From contig JARWKL010000007.1 of the NCBI GenBank assembly GCA_029961685.1, forward strand, positions 5,290,708 to 5,354,707: a stretch of DNA of 64,000 nucleotides, written 5' to 3'. The first letter of the stretch is position 1; each line of letters opens with the position of its first letter. Position numbers and translations under genes: made by a program. The notes beneath the pieces were generated by a model. It was not told the origin of the DNA. It saw only the letters and a program-made list of their open reading frames with translations, and made no database searches. This DNA is from Aristolochia californica. Taxonomy: Eukaryota > Streptophyta > Magnoliopsida > Piperales > Aristolochiaceae. Of this stretch, positions 48,254 through 61,701 are shown in pieces.

Positions 48254-49618
48254 TGCTCCCCCCCCCTACCTCTTTGCCGCCACTAATCACTTGTTTCATA
48301 GCCACCACTAATCACTTGTTTCATCTTTATGTCCTGAAACATACAATGAGATGGAAAAAAGCTAACAAAACAATTGTCTTTAGGTCAATTGACTCACTAA
48401 CATACAACTCAATGGAAATTGAGGAACAAACAAAACATTGGAAAATGAAATGGTGGATGTACCAGTACTCTGAATCCTAATTTGTGATCCAGCTGCAATA
48501 GAGACAAAGTAATCTAAAGTGCATGGTATCACCGAGGACAAATTTTCAATTTTACCTGTGAGTTGCTCAGAGGCTCCGAAATAAATGATCCAAGGTGAAT
48601 TGTTAGAGCATGAAGGAAAAGAATATGCACCAGTAGTAGTAACTATGGTGTGTGTGCTGGGGAGTATTCATCATACTTTTAAACTTATGAAAAAATTCAC
48701 GATCCTCTTTTGATGGAGTCATTCTTCCTCTAGAGAACTCTGAGGGTGCTTCACTATTGGTAGATATAGTAAAGGTCAATGCTTGATTATCCTTGAGGTA
48801 AGGTGGTTTGCTATGTAGGTTCCAAAAAATTTCAACTAGATGGTTGTTGAGACTACAAAAAGGTATACCTCTTTTGTTGACAACTAGTGTCAGAGGTAAG
48901 AGTAGTGTCTTTCTATCTCTTCCTGTACTTTTACCAGATTCATAGTTCTTTCTCCCTTGGGAGAACATAGCTGAGTTTTCCACTTGTTCTAGTTGATTAT
49001 TGAATTCCTTAATTGGAATATGTAGCATGGTTGCACATAAATCATTTAAAGAAGGTTTTGCGGTAGAGCTAAGTACCTATGACTTGGCAACATGCAAGTA
49101 AGGTGGTAGATTAGCAAGACATAGAGCTAAGACATGCCCTTTGCTTTTCCTATGTGGCAACATCACATGAATATGGTTGTTTACGCTTCCACACTTGTAG
49201 CAACTCTCTGAATCTAGTAAAATACTCGTAAAGATTGTTTTTACTCTTTGTGTTGCACATCATCTCCTTCAAAATGTCATAAATATTTTGTAAACTATCA
49301 TGGGTAGAATATAATTCAAAACATGTGTCCCATATTGCTTTGGCTTTCTCTAGGTGTATCATATTGTTTGCCACATGTTCCTCGATACTATTAATCAACT
49401 AGTTAATAACTAGTGTGTACCTCAATCATTTATGGTAAGAGGGACATGTATATGTGGCTGAGTTATATACTCAACAAGGTCTCTAGTAATCAGAAAATGT
49501 TTCACACATTGGGACCAAAACAAATAATTACTCAAACCTTTAAGTGGAATTATAGTAATCCTCAAGGGATCACCTTAGCTGAAATTAGCATATGCAGAGG
49601 AAGAGAAAGTATTTGACA
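48254..49618 (-). pseudogene. Degenerate copia-type gag/protease remnant, second copy
   Basis: A near copy of 35566-36945, with gag core LEKAKAIWDTCFELYSTHD near 49330, zinc-knuckle relic near 48810 and protease-like relic before it. It shares the same disruptions and differs by scattered substitutions, so it was copied together with its GST unit after it had already decayed. Confidence 0.65.
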
Positions 49619-50431
49619 ATTTAGACATTATGACTTACAAAATATTTTTTTTTTCTAGAAACCAACACCTTTAGTTTGACTTCGGAGGAAAGAGGACAAG
49701 ACTTTATCAAAACTAAAAAATATTTGAAGTTATGGAATGCAAAACTCTGTAATGTCAAGTGATCAAATTCAGCAAGTAACGAAAAAGAAAATCAGCCAAT
49801 AGATCACACAAGCATGACCATTTTTTTTTCTGTTTGTGATTCTAAACCAAAATTCTAATAACTCGATAGCTAATGGTGATTAAAAAAGGAAAAAAATGAA
49901 CTAGGTGTAGTAAGAAAGCAATAAAAAACAAACTAGAACTAGTGATTACTTTCCAAAACTATTCTTCAAACCTTAACTTAGTGTTTTAACAACTTAATTG
50001 AATAGTCCTTCAACAAACCAAAACTTAAGGAAAGCTTCAAAAGGACTTTTTGAATTCCTAACGAGGAATTTTCTGTATAAAAATTAAATAAAAAACAAGG
50101 AATAAAGAAAACTCATGCACATGACAAAAAAAGTGATTTTAGCCATTCAACATGAAAAAAAAAAAAGAATTTTGAGGGGGATAATTAGGCTTGAGTAAAA
50201 ATAATTTTGTGACTATCAAAAACTTGAATCGAATCCCTCATAATGTGAAACATAAGGTGAAACATATTTGATTGAAAAGAGAACTTGCTAATTTGACTTC
50301 AACTTTTTGCTCCTCTTTAAAACTAACCAATCCATTTGTTGCTTGAAGGCTGAATTGAGTTTCATTTCTACTAAACTTTCATAACTTGATAAATTTTACT
50401 TTAATAGATTATAATTCCAATTATGATACCA
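49619..50431. other. Noncoding flank between copia remnant and GST copy 7
   Basis: No gene. To about 49885 it matches 36948-37205; from 49917 it matches 38750 onward. The 1.5-kb segment of the parallel interval is absent and a short unique stretch (about 49888-49915) marks the junction. At 50290-50320 it has a 29-bp stretch (TTGACTTCAACTTTTTGCTC and following) shared only with the flanks of copies 2 and 8. Confidence 0.7.
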
Positions 50432-50680
50432 TGTTAAATTCTAAAATTTAATCCATGAATAACTTGGTTTGAGAAGAAGAAAAAAACAAAAGATGAGAAG
50501 GCAAGAGCAGGAGTTGGAGAGAGAAACTTTTAAGGGTTAAGAGAGAGCTCAAATGAAGTCCGCCTCCTCTCTTTCTTATTTATATAGGTGGGACATGGAT
50601 ACCTTAATACATGAGAGTAAAAATAACATTTTAACTAACTACTAATTGTAGGATTACGCCATTCACTCTCAAAAAACACA
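50432..50680 (-). repeat. LTR-like segment downstream of GST copy 7, recombinant
   Basis: Left of about 50530 it matches copy 6 (AACTTTTAAGGG); right of about 50552 it matches copy 1 (CTCAAATGAAGTCC). The switch point of the large duplication therefore lies inside this segment. Confidence 0.7.
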
Positions 50681-50719
50681 TTGTTAACTTTTTACGTAGT
50701 ATAGGGGCAACAAGGGAGT

Positions 50720-51524
50720 CTAAACTGATGAGCTAGTGAATTTCTCACGGTAACCTTGAAGATGAGCAAGCAGTTTGTCTCTGGGTGGCAGGATTGCTTT
50801 CACCGAGTCAGTATCAAGGAAATCTTGGAACCACCTCTTCAGCTCGGGAAAATCTCTCTCGTCAACCAGTGTCTTGCCAAGAACTTCTGCGCTGAGGGGA
50901 ACCCAGTAGGCAAACCAACCAGCGATTATGTCCACAAAGCCTATGCTCTCCCCTCCAAAGAACCTCTTCCCGTGAAGACCTCTTTCAAATACCTTCATGG
51001 ATTCTTGTACTTCTTTGATGGCTTTCTCTTGATCTTCCCCAACAGTGGAAAAAACACTGAAAAGCGCCGGTAGGCACTGCACAAGGAAATTCCTGCAACC
51101 CGTGAGTGTTGGAGAACTTCATATAACCATGTTTTTATGGTCCGTTTGTTTCTTTCGACCTATATATCGCCGATCGTCAAATAAAAAATTAAAAATAGCA
51201 GTCGCTTACCTTTTCTTCTGCATATTTAGCCCAGAACCGAGTCATTGCGCGGTCGTAAGGATCCTCCGGCAACAAGGGATTATTCTTCCATGTTTCATCA
51301 ATGTATTCTATGATCACAAGAGACTCAGCAATTGATTTCTCACCGTGAACAAGAACTGGAACCTTTTTGTGAACAGGGTTGTATTGCAACAGAAGAGGAC
51401 TCTTGTTAGCGAGGTCTTCTTCCACGTACTCGTACTCAATCCCTTTGAGGTGCAGAGCCCATCGAACCCGCAGAGCATAGGGGCTTAACCACATTCCAAA
51501 TAGTTTGACTGTTTTTCCAGCCAT
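50720..51524 (-). CDS. GSTU: Tau-class glutathione S-transferase, array copy 7
   Basis: Exon 1 is complement(51210..51524) and exon 2 is complement(50720..51076), for 223 residues identical to copy 1 (Leu after Ser68, Ser-Ala at 167-168). The only nearby difference from copy 1 is in the acceptor pyrimidine tract (TTTCCTTGTGCAG here, TTTCCTCGTGCAG there). The promoter has one 39-bp motif and is cut by hAT H3 at 51999. If the large duplication is real, this is a very recent extra dose of copy 1. Confidence 0.95.
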
Positions 51525-51998
51525 TTCTTTCTTCTTCTATGTTCTTTATCTTCGTCTCGGATGCAACTGTGGTTAAAACTTGGATGCCTCTTATATGCCA
51601 TTGTCGATGTGACACGAGCACTGAAAGTCCAAGATATCCGACATCTGCCTTCTTGGGTGTGCTGAAAATTGTTTGCGTGTCAAAGACGGCTAGACTTGTT
51701 CAATAAGTTCGGATATAATTTAAAATCAATAGTCAATGGAGTAGCTTTGTCAGTTTTCCCAAGTTTGAACAACCGATCGTAAATTTACTTTGAGCTAAGT
51801 TAGTAAAGACTATTTGAGCCATTGTTGTATAAGTAGCGTATATAGGATTGGGTGTGATTATTATTTGCACTTGAATTGCTATATTTACTTAATATAGAGA
51901 AAACTATTATATTTGTGTCTAACTAGTCTGGTCAAACCTTAACAAGACAAGACCATCCTCCCTTTAAGTAAATTGAGGAATGCTTGTGTGGTTATGAA
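51525..51998 (-). promoter_or_regulatory. Upstream region of GST copy 7
   Basis: Same content as 1276-1749: a single 39-bp motif (51653-51691), TATA-like motif about 310 bases before the ATG, then the hAT target duplication GTTATGAA (51991-51998). Confidence 0.5.
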
Positions 51999-52709
51999 TA
52001 AGGGTGGCTTCGAATCGAGCCGGTTCGCGAGCCGCTCGAGTTCGGCTTGGTTTCGGTTCGGTTCGATTCGTTATATTTCGAGCTCGAGCCAAGCTTGAAA
52101 TCAGAAATTGGCTCGTTTAGATTAACGAGGCAAGCTCGAGCAAAGCCAGGTTCGGGTCGTCAGCTCACGAGCGATTTGGGGATCGGGGGATTTGGAAATT
52201 TTTGGAGAAACCGTCTCTTCGTTTCGTCTTGTCGCCTGCGAAACCCATACTTCTCTCTGCCATTTCCATGCCGTTTCAGCATGATTTCTTGCGGAAATCG
52301 CTGTTCCTCGACAGGTATTCAGCTGAAATGGGGGATTTGGTCTTCAAATCCCTCGTTCTCCCTCTCCCTCTTCGATTCCTCAATTTCTTCTTCTACGATT
52401 TCTTTCTCTTCTTCCTCTTCATTTTCTTCATCCAAAGTTTTTCCTTGCCGACGTTACGAAATCGACTTTCTGACGGAAGGAGGCAAGATTTTTATTTAAT
52501 CTTCTATTTTTTTTTTCGTCGCCGACCTAACCCTACAAAATCTCTAACTCTCGCTTCGTTTCAGCAATGTTCCTTCATTCTTGGAAAGTCTTTTTGGATA
52601 TCCGAACGACGAACACTTTGTTTCTGTAACTGAAATGTTCTATATTAGAATACAGTTATGCCTAAGCAAAGATAACGATCTTTTTTTTTTTTTTTTTTTT
52701 TTTTTGCAG

Positions 52710-52780
52710 ATATTCGTAGCTGACAATTTTCTTGAACTTACAAAGTACACTCGGAAAGAAATCCTTGGAAGAAACTGCCG
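52710..52780 (+). other. Captured phototropin-like LOV2 exon fragment in hAT H3
   Basis: As at 2459-2529, except for one silent difference (ATTC for ATTT at the start). The poly-T tract before it is about one or two bases longer than in H1. The downstream partner begins at 55148. Confidence 0.8.
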
Positions 52781-55130
52781 GTATGAATTTTATTTCATGA
52801 TTTTGAGTGTTGATACTGTTTGATTTTTTGAAACGGTGAGTTCTTGATTTAAGGGTAGAAGGAAATGCACTGTCACAACATAATGAGAAGATCATTTTAT
52901 ACATATTGTATATGGATGTTTCCTTTTCCTCTATAACTTAAAGAAAGAGAGCTTTGGGGGATGGATTTTCCAACAGAGATGGTCATAATTATTCTCTTTG
53001 TTCTCATGTCTTATTTCAAGTCTTATCTGCACAACCTCCACTGTTTCAAGGAAATCTCCTTTGCAATTCCAATCCTAATGTTAATGTTAAAGTTAGTTTT
53101 AAGTGATTTTGGTGGGTGAGGGGCGAATTATGGCTTATTTAAAAATTTTATATCAACAAATAAAAACAGCTATACCCCTCTATTAAAGCTTGGTTATATA
53201 TTTGGGATATGAAAATAATGACAAGTAAACTTTAAGTATCATTTTTGTTTAATAAATGGGTATAGGCCTCTCTTCCTTTCACCCCTTCTCAGTTGAGGTG
53301 TACAACTTCTTCTTCTTGAAGGGAAACAGCAAAGACATCCAGTAAAGCTGTTCGAGCTATATTATTTTTGTTGTTCTGCAGAAGATATTGTTCGCGTGGG
53401 TTAGCATAACAACATTTATTGCCAAAAGTTCTACCAGCAAACACTCCAACGGGGGTTCTCTTATGAGCTTCTTGCCAATTCAAGTAAGTTACTGCCTTCT
53501 TTCTAAAATTTTACTTTTTAAACACATATTTTCCAGATTCTATTGATTTCATTAGTATGTTTTCTCATCATCTTTCTTCGTTCCCTCTGGCTGACTCAAA
53601 AGTGCTTAATCGTTATATCCACTCAAAGATAGTTCCTTGGAACTCTTAATAGGGGATACCGATTGATGGAAAGAATAGTACAAAGGGTGTCCATTTCTTA
53701 TGCAAAAGGTCACGAAATTCACTGTGGACTTTATCTGAGGCAGTAGTTTCCTGTGGGGATGACTGTAAAACAAGAGGTAGTGTTTGCGAAGGCATACATA
53801 TATGCCTATTGTAGTGAGTGCAACCAAGGTTACAAGTCAAGGTGAAAATGGTTGTCAATGTTTAGGTGACTTTTAGTTTGGTAGTAAATATTATGAAACT
53901 TGATGAAGGAATTAGCTTGGTGAATTGGTAAACTGGACAAGCAAGCAATCACTTGAAAGACACTTAAAAAATAATATTGATAAATTTAATTTGGAAAATA
54001 TCTGTATGGGGCATTCAAATTCTAGTAGTTGGTATTGTAATATAGGTTTCTCCACTATATGAGTTTTTGGTATACTCTCTTTTTCTTGCAATTGTTTGCA
54101 TCTCAAATAGTTCAATGGTGCTTCAGTGACACCTGTTCTTACTAGAGGTTGACCTATTTTATTCTCTTATTTTTTTTCATTTTTTTTATTTTTTCCTTGA
54201 GTGTGCCATCAATTGCATTCTAGCTGGTTGAGAGCCAGAAAACTTCATACTGAGTTATGACATTCCAGAAGGAAAGGAAGGGTGGGGGAGAAAAATCCCC
54301 CACCTTGTCATTTGTTATGTTTTTGTATATTTCAGAATGACTTACTAAGCTCAAGTGCTATAATGTTTGGAAACTAGTTGGTTATCAATTATTTTTTTGC
54401 TCAAATTCCACTGTTCTTCACAAATGAAGTTATTATTCTAGACTTTCAAATATTTTTATGTTTTGGGATCTTGTTTCTTTTTTTCCTTCTTATTTTTAGG
54501 TGTCTGACCTCTTATAAAATTTTGTACGTTTATCATACATTTCAGCAATAAACAGCAATGGTATTCAAATTGTTACTTGATATATTTTAGCAATAGAATT
54601 TTATTTCATGATTTTGAGTGTTGATAACATATTCTGTTCAATAATACTCTATTATAGTTAATGGAATCAAGAGCTTTCTTAATTGTATCCAACTTCTCTT
54701 TATTGTCAAAGTAAAAAAAAATGTTAGTGTTGATAACATATTCTATTCAATAATACTCTATTATAGTTAATGGAATCAGGAGCTTCTTAATTGCATCCAA
54801 CTTCTCTTTATTGTAAAAAAAAAAAAAAATGTTAGTGTCGATAACATATTCTGTTCAATAATACTCTATTATAGTTAATGGAATCAGGAGCTTTCTTAAT
54901 TGCATCCAACTTTTCTTTATTATAAAAAAGAATAAAAAATGTTAGTTTTTGTCCTTCTTTCTTAATTCTCATTGAACTTATATCTGTTGTTGTTCTAAAA
55001 TGTTATATGGCTTGATGTATTAGCAAAAGTGATTTGATAGTTCCTTTTCTATCTTTTGGAAATTGAGATCTTGTGTGTGAACCTTTGATGTCTTAAATTC
55101 ACTTATTGGATGATATATGATGCCTAAACC

Positions 55131-57264
55131 TTGTCAAATGTTCATAGGTCTCTTCAAGGTCCTGACACAGATCAAGTAAGAATGTCAACACCTCCTCAAT
55201 TGACATCAATAATTAACATTAGTTCTAGTGTGACCATAAATAGTGACTCAACTCCTCCAAAGTCACTACCCTCTGTCATAAAAGTGGGCCCAGATGAAAT
55301 TACCATAAATGAGGATGAAGGTCATTCTACCCATACTTCAAAAAGACAAGAAAAGTCTCATGTGAGGTTGGAATTCAAAGAAGTATCACTTAATGGTACA
55401 AAAGAGGCTCAGTGTGTTCATTGTAAAATCAATTTGAGTGTTATTAGTAGTTGAGTGACCACACATATGAGTCGACATTTGAAACGTTGCACTAGTAGAA
55501 AAGTGGCAATGATAAAACAAAAAACCTTAAACTTTCGACCAATGGGAGTGGGATCTAATGTTAATCAGAGTCCATCTAGACTTCCTCTTATGGATTTTGG
55601 AGGAAAATATGATCAAGCTAAAATGAGAGTACTCATTGCTCATTGGATTCTTATGCATGAGCATCCATTCATGATAATAGAAGAGGAGGGATTTAATTTT
55701 GTAATGAAGATGGCAAATATGAATTATGAGAAAATATCCCGTCAGACCATTAAGAAGGAGTGTATGGAGGTGTATGAGGCAGAGAAAAAGAAATTAAAAA
55801 TTTTGTTAAAAGAGATTAATAAGATTAGTCTTACCACGGATCTTTGGAAGTCCCAAAATCAAAAAATTGAATACATGGTTATTACTGGGCATTTTATTGA
55901 CAGTAATTGGAAGGTACAAAAACGAGTCTCGAGTTTTGTGCATGTTCTTCCTCCTCGTCGTGGTGTTGATATAGCATATGCTATTTACAAGTGTTTGAAA
56001 GAGTGGGCGATCGAAAATAAAGTTTTTAGTATTTTAATTGATAAAGCTGCATATAATGATGTTTGTATTAGAGTTTTGAAACATAATTTTTCAAGGAAAA
56101 AAAATTTGGTGTGTGGTGGAAAGTTGTTTCATTTGTGTTATTGTGCTAATATTTCGAACTTATTAATCCAAGATGGTTTTGTTCAGATTAAGGATATCAT
56201 TTATAATATGCGTGAAAGTGTCAAATTCATAAATCTGTTTGAGGCTAGACTTCACACGTTTTCTGAAATTGTACAACAATTAGAACTTGGTGAAAAGAGG
56301 TCAGTTATTGATTGTCCAACTCGTTGGAACTTCACTTATGACATGTTGTCTTCTGCACTAAAATTCAAAGATGCATTCTCTAGATTTAAAGTTAGAGAAC
56401 CAACTTATGATTGTTTGCCAAGTTTTGATGAATGGGAAAAGGTTGACATAGTGTGTGAGATTCTAGAAGTTTTTAGTGTAGTTACTAATATAATTTCTAG
56501 GAGTGAACCCTACGTCTAATTTGTACCTTAGTGAGGTATATAGGGTAAAAGAAGTTCTGGATTTTCATTCTACAAATGAAAATGTTTTCATTAGGACAAC
56601 GGTTAGTAGAATGAAAGAGAAATTTGAGAAGTACTGGGGTGAATGCAATTTATTGATGGTTGTTGCTTCAGTTTTGGATCCAAGGGTCAAATTAAAGTTG
56701 ATCGAAATGTGTTTTCCAGTGATATATTCTAAGGAGGAAGCTACAATGAATATAAATTTAGTTCGACGTACCTTATATGAGATCTACGATGAATATGTAT
56801 CCTTATATAATGTGGATATTAGAAATGAAGATATTGTTTCAAGTACTAGCTATATGGGTGTTTCCACAAGTTGTAGGCCTTTATCAAGTTCAGGTTGATC
56901 AAAGTTAATGAGTTATATGAAACAAAATGATGTAGTTAATTCACCAAGGTCATAATTGGAAATATATCTTGAAGAATGTGCATATAGTTGTGAGGAAACT
57001 TCACAATGTGATTTTGATGTTTTAGAATGGTGGAAAGTGAATCATATGAAATTTCGGGTATTATCTAAGATGGCAACAGACATCCTTGTAATTCTCATAT
57101 CTACAGTAGTTTCAGAGTCTACATTTAGTGCTGGTGGTAGAGTAATAGACTCATATCGTTCTTTCTTGGCACCAAATATAGTTCAAGCTTTGATTTGTAG
57201 TAGTGATTGGGTTCGGGTTCTTCATGGTGTAAAGAAAAATCAAAAGGTGAATTTCTATGATTAA
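55131..57264 (+). pseudogene. hAT BED-finger transposase, broken, copy H3
   Basis: It has the same four lesions as H1: TGA in the BED finger (55452-55454), frameshift near 56506, TGA 56896-56898 and TAA 56953-56955. It differs from H1 by a few codons, for example CANIS where H1 has CAHIS; H2 also has Asn there, so the His is private to H1. No independent lesion was noticed. Confidence 0.93.
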
Positions 57265-58170
57265 TTATTTATTATGATATTTTTTAGTATATTTTTTAGT
57301 TTTATTTATTAAATTTTTTTTTATGATTACAGCCTGAGAAGAAGAGTGTAGAGATAATGCTACCAGCTACATGATTTTTATGTTTCTCTCATCATGGTAA
57401 TTTTAATATTTTAACAACATTAAGTAACTAGTAGTGGGAAAGTATTTTTTTATCTGACAATAACTAATTTTATTTTTTTGTTTTTGTCATAGGTGAAAAT
57501 TTTGCTCATGCAGGACGTATATTATTTTCTAGCATTACGAGAAACAACTATACTTTGTATTTTTATAATGGATTTATAGTTTTTATTTGGGTGATTGTAA
57601 ATTGATAGTGATATTTCATTTAATTTTGTTGTGTTTGATTATTGTATGGAGTTTATTTATAATGTTATGTAGTGTATGGAGTGTTTAGACTATTTTATGG
57701 AGTGTATAAACAATTTCATGGAGTGTTTATGGAATGTATAGATAATTTTATGGAGTGTTTATGGTGTGTTTATGCAGGTATTATGTATATTGATTATGCC
57801 CAATTTTAAGTAGAGGTCATGCCGAATTTTATACAGGTATTATATACATAGATTATGCTCAATTTTAAAAAGAGGTTATGCCCAATCATATACATGTATT
57901 ATATATATAGGTTATACCTAATTTTATGTAGCGGTCATGTCTAATATTATATAAAATGTATGTATAATTTTATATACAATTTATTTGATATATTTTTTTT
58001 GAAAATTTTTAAAAGTATGTTGAGGATCGTGTTCGGCTCGAGCTCGATTAAAATTTTTGGGCTCGAGCTCGATAACAATTTTAGGCTCGAGATGAGGCTC
58101 TACTCGAAGATCGGCTCAAACATAGGTAAATTCGGGCTCGGCTCGACTCGATGCCACCCCTAGCTATGAA

Positions 58171-59506
58171 GCCTTATTTGAAGTTATTGTGAGTCATAAT
58201 TCCTTGTGAAGGTAAGTGGTGCTTAAAATCCCTTTATTGGGTTTTGGTTCATGTATCTAGTGAGCTGTTGTAAAATCCCTATGTGAGAGTCTAGGCTAGG
58301 TTGTCTAATTGGTTGATAGAAAATCTCTTGGTAGTCAGTCTACATTGGATAACCTAGTTTGTTGTTGTATTAATATGTGAGGATAAGCTTTGTAAATTGA
58401 CTATTGTGGTCAATTGAGTGGAGTAAGTTCCTATAAGGGTAGTATTATAATTGGCCTAAGAAGCAATTTATTGTAAATGTCACTTGAAAACCCTAACATA
58501 GTGAATTAAATCCTAGGTGTAAATACCTTGGGAGTGGATAAACAATATGAGAGACTGTCAAATTGTGAACTACTATAAATCATTGCATGTCTATTATGTG
58601 TTAGTCTTTAAATTACTCCTTGTGCTTGAATCTTGAGTTTAATAATTACATTGTGCAGTTGAATTTTTATACTAGGTTACATACACATTTAAAAAGTGTT
58701 GAACAAAAGAATCAAAAGAAGCTAAAAATTACCAATAGTATTCATGAACGGTCGAACTTATGTAGTCAAAATTTTCTTTTTGGGATTCTCTGTTGCAAGA
58801 CATACTTAATGCACCTCATTAGTAACGTAAGTATTTACTATTATTAAAATTATCTTAATAGAGATCATGAAAGCAATACTAATATACCTATCTATATGAT
58901 TAATAGCTCGTGAGTAAAATTTTAAGCATTTTCTCTCTCGACTCTTAAAGATTCCACAATCACTGTCAAGCTCACATACATTTTGAAATCAAATGTGAAA
59001 ATTGAATTTGCGGTTTTGAAAAAGCCATATCCCAAGATCAATAAATTTTTAGGTTTTTTTTCTGTTAGATTTTGTGTGGATAACATTTTTCTTACTAGAA
59101 TTATTGTTCTCATACTTTGAAACTATATTCTTCATTCTAGCATAAAATTCAGAAGGGGTTTTTGCATAGTATGAAAATTTTGGGGCTGAATTTTTTAAAT
59201 CCAACTATCTATGAGTATTTATTTTGAAATCAATTGTCAAGTATAATCGAACTAGAGTGCTTTTACTTTGAAATTATATTGCATTGTTTAGATTTAAACT
59301 TTTTAAATTTGCTAATGAGGGTCCACATAAGGTAAAACATGTTTGATTGAATGGAGAACTTGCTCAATTGACTTCAACTTTTTGCTCCTCTTTAAAACTA
59401 ACCAATCCATTTGTTGTTTGAAGGCTGAATTGAGTTTCATTTCTACTAAACTTTCATAACTTGATAAATTTTTCTTTAATACATTATAATTCTAGTTATG
59501 ATACCA
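58171..59506. other. Shared noncoding unit between hAT H3 and GST copy 8
   Basis: Collinear with 7920-9255. No gene. It has the same direct join of GCTAATGAGGG to the GST 3' flank near 59313. Confidence 0.6.
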
Positions 59507-59755
59507 TGTTAAATTGTAAAATTTAATCCAGGAATAACTTGGTTTGAGAAGAAGAAAAAGAAAAGATGAGAAGGCAAGAGCAGGAGTTGGAGAGAGAAAC
59601 TTTGTAGGGTTAAGAGAGAGCTCATGAATGAACTCCGCCTCCTCTCTTTCTTATTTATATAGGTGGGACATGGATACCTTAACACATAAGAGTAAAAATA
59701 ACATTTTAACTAACTACTAATTGTAGGATTACGCCATTCACTCTCAAAAAACACA
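59507..59755 (-). repeat. LTR-like segment downstream of GST copy 8
   Basis: The 249-bp counterpart of 9256-9504. Confidence 0.45.
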
Positions 59756-59794
59756 TTGTTAACTTTTTACGTAGTATAGGGGCAACAAGGGAGT

Positions 59795-60599
59795 CTAAAC
59801 TGATGAGCTAGTGAATTTCTCACGGTAACCTTGAAGATGAGCAAGCAGTTTGTCTCTGGGTGGCAGGATTGCTTTCACCGAGTCAGTATCAAGGAAATCT
59901 TGGAACCACCTCTTCAGCTCGGGAAAATCTCTCTCGTCAACCAGTGTCTTGCCAAGAACTTCTTCGTTGAGGGGAACCCAGTAGGCAAACCAACCAGCGA
60001 TTATGTCCACAAAGCCTATGCTCTCCCCTCCAAAGAACCTCTTCCCGTGAAGACCTCTTTCAAATACCTTCATGGATTCTTGTACTTCTTTGATGGCTTT
60101 CTCTTGATCTTCCCCAACAGTGGAAAAAACACTGAAAAGCGCCGGTAGACACTGCACAAGGAAATTCCTGCAACCCGTGAGTGTTGAAGAACTTCATATA
60201 ACCTTGTTTTTATGGTCCGTTTGATTCTTTCGACCTATATATCGCCGATCGTCAAATAAAAAATTAAAAATAGCAGTCGCTTACCTTTTCTTCTGCATAT
60301 TTAGCCCAGAACCGAGTCATTGCGCGGTCGTAAGGATCCTCCGGCAACAAGGGATTATTCTTCCATGTTTCATCAATGTATTCTATGATCACAGGAGACT
60401 CAGCAATTGATTTCTCACCGTGAACAAGAACTGGAACCTTTTTGTGAACAGGGTTGTATTGCAACAGAAGAGGACTCTTGTTAGCGAGGTCTTCTTCCAC
60501 GTACTCGTACTCAATCCCTTTGAGGTGCAGAGCCCATCGAACCCGCAGAGCATAGGGGCTTAACCACATTCCAAATAGTTTGACTGTTTTTCCAGCCAT
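59795..60599 (-). CDS. GSTU: Tau-class glutathione S-transferase, array copy 8
   Basis: Exon 1 is complement(60285..60599) and exon 2 is complement(59795..60151), for 223 residues identical to copy 2 (Pro after Ser68, Asn-Glu at 167-168). Standard GTAAGC donor and TTTCCTTGTGCAG acceptor. The promoter has the doubled 39-bp motif and an empty hAT site. It belongs to the second copy of the 50-kb duplication. Confidence 0.95.
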
Positions 60600-60720
60600 T
60601 TCTTCTTCTTCTATGTTCTGTATCTTCGTCTCGGATGCAACTGTGGTTAAAACTTGGATGCCTTTTATATGCCATTATCGATGTGACACTGAAAGTCCAA
60701 GATGTCCGACATCTGCCTCC

Positions 60721-60798
60721 TTGGGTGTGCTGAAAACTGTTTGCGTGTCAAAGACGGCATTGGGTGAGCTCAGAATTGTTTGCGTGTCAAAGACGGCT
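60721..60798 (-). promoter_or_regulatory. Two tandem 39-bp promoter units upstream of GST copy 8
   Basis: Units 60721-60759 and 60760-60798, identical in layout to those of copy 2. Confidence 0.5.
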
Positions 60799-61556
60799 AC
60801 ACTCGTTAAATAAGCTCGAATATAATTTAAAATCAATAGTCAATGGAGTAGCTTTGTCAGTTTTCCCGAGTTTGAACAACCGATCGTAAATTAATTTGAG
60901 CTAAGTTGGTAAAGACTATTTGAGCCATTGTTGTATAAGTAGCGTATATAGGATTGGGTGTGATTATTATTTGTACTTGAATTGCTATTATATTTGTGTC
61001 TAACTATAAGCAAGGTACCCTTGTAGTCTCGTCAAACCTTAACAAGACAAGACCATCCTCCCTTAAGTAAATTGAGGAAGGCTTGCGTGGCTATGAATCC
61101 TTAGTTGATGTTATTGCGAGTCATAAGTCCTTGTGAAGGTAAGTGGTGCTTAAAATCCCTTTGTTGGGTTTTGGTTCGTGTATCTAGTGAGCTGTTGTAA
61201 AATCCCTATGTGAGAGTCTAGTTGGTTGATAGAAAATTTCTTGGTAGTCGGTCTACATAGGATAACCTAGTTTGTTGTTGTATTAATATGTGAGGATGAG
61301 CTTTGTAAATTGACTATTGTGGTCAATTGAGTGGAATAAGTCCCTTATAGTATTATAATTGGCCTAAGAAGTAATGTATTGTTAGTGTCACTTGACAACC
61401 CTAACATAGTGAATTAAATCCTAGGTGTAAATACCTTGGGAGTGGATAAACAATACAAGAGACTGTCAAATTGTGAACTACTATAAATCATTGCATGTCT
61501 ATTATGTGTTAGTCTTTAAACTACTCCTTGTGCTTGAATCTTGAGTTTAATAATTA
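60799..61556. other. Distal upstream region of copy 8 with the empty hAT site
   Basis: Noncoding and collinear with 10548-11305; GCTATGAA lies at about 61090-61097. Confidence 0.65.
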
Positions 61557-61701
61557 TATTATACATTTTCAATTAATATTGACTAATTTTTATATTAATC
61601 TAAAATTATTTAGTTATAGGAAGTGATGTTGCCTTGAAGTATGAATAAAACATTGAACTGATTAAAATTTTCGAGTGTGTACATTCCGAAGGTCATTTGA
61701 C

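Larger units (their letters stand above)
51999..58162 (+). mobile_element. hAT superfamily DNA transposon, copy H3 (6.16 kb)
   Basis: Collinear with H1 and with the same one-base mismatch between its target duplications (51991-51998 GTTATGAA, 58163-58170 GCTATGAA), so it was copied with the 50-kb duplication and did not transpose separately. It contains the same LOV2 capture, 108-bp triplets (from 54618) and 59-bp triplets (from 57776). Confidence 0.95.
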
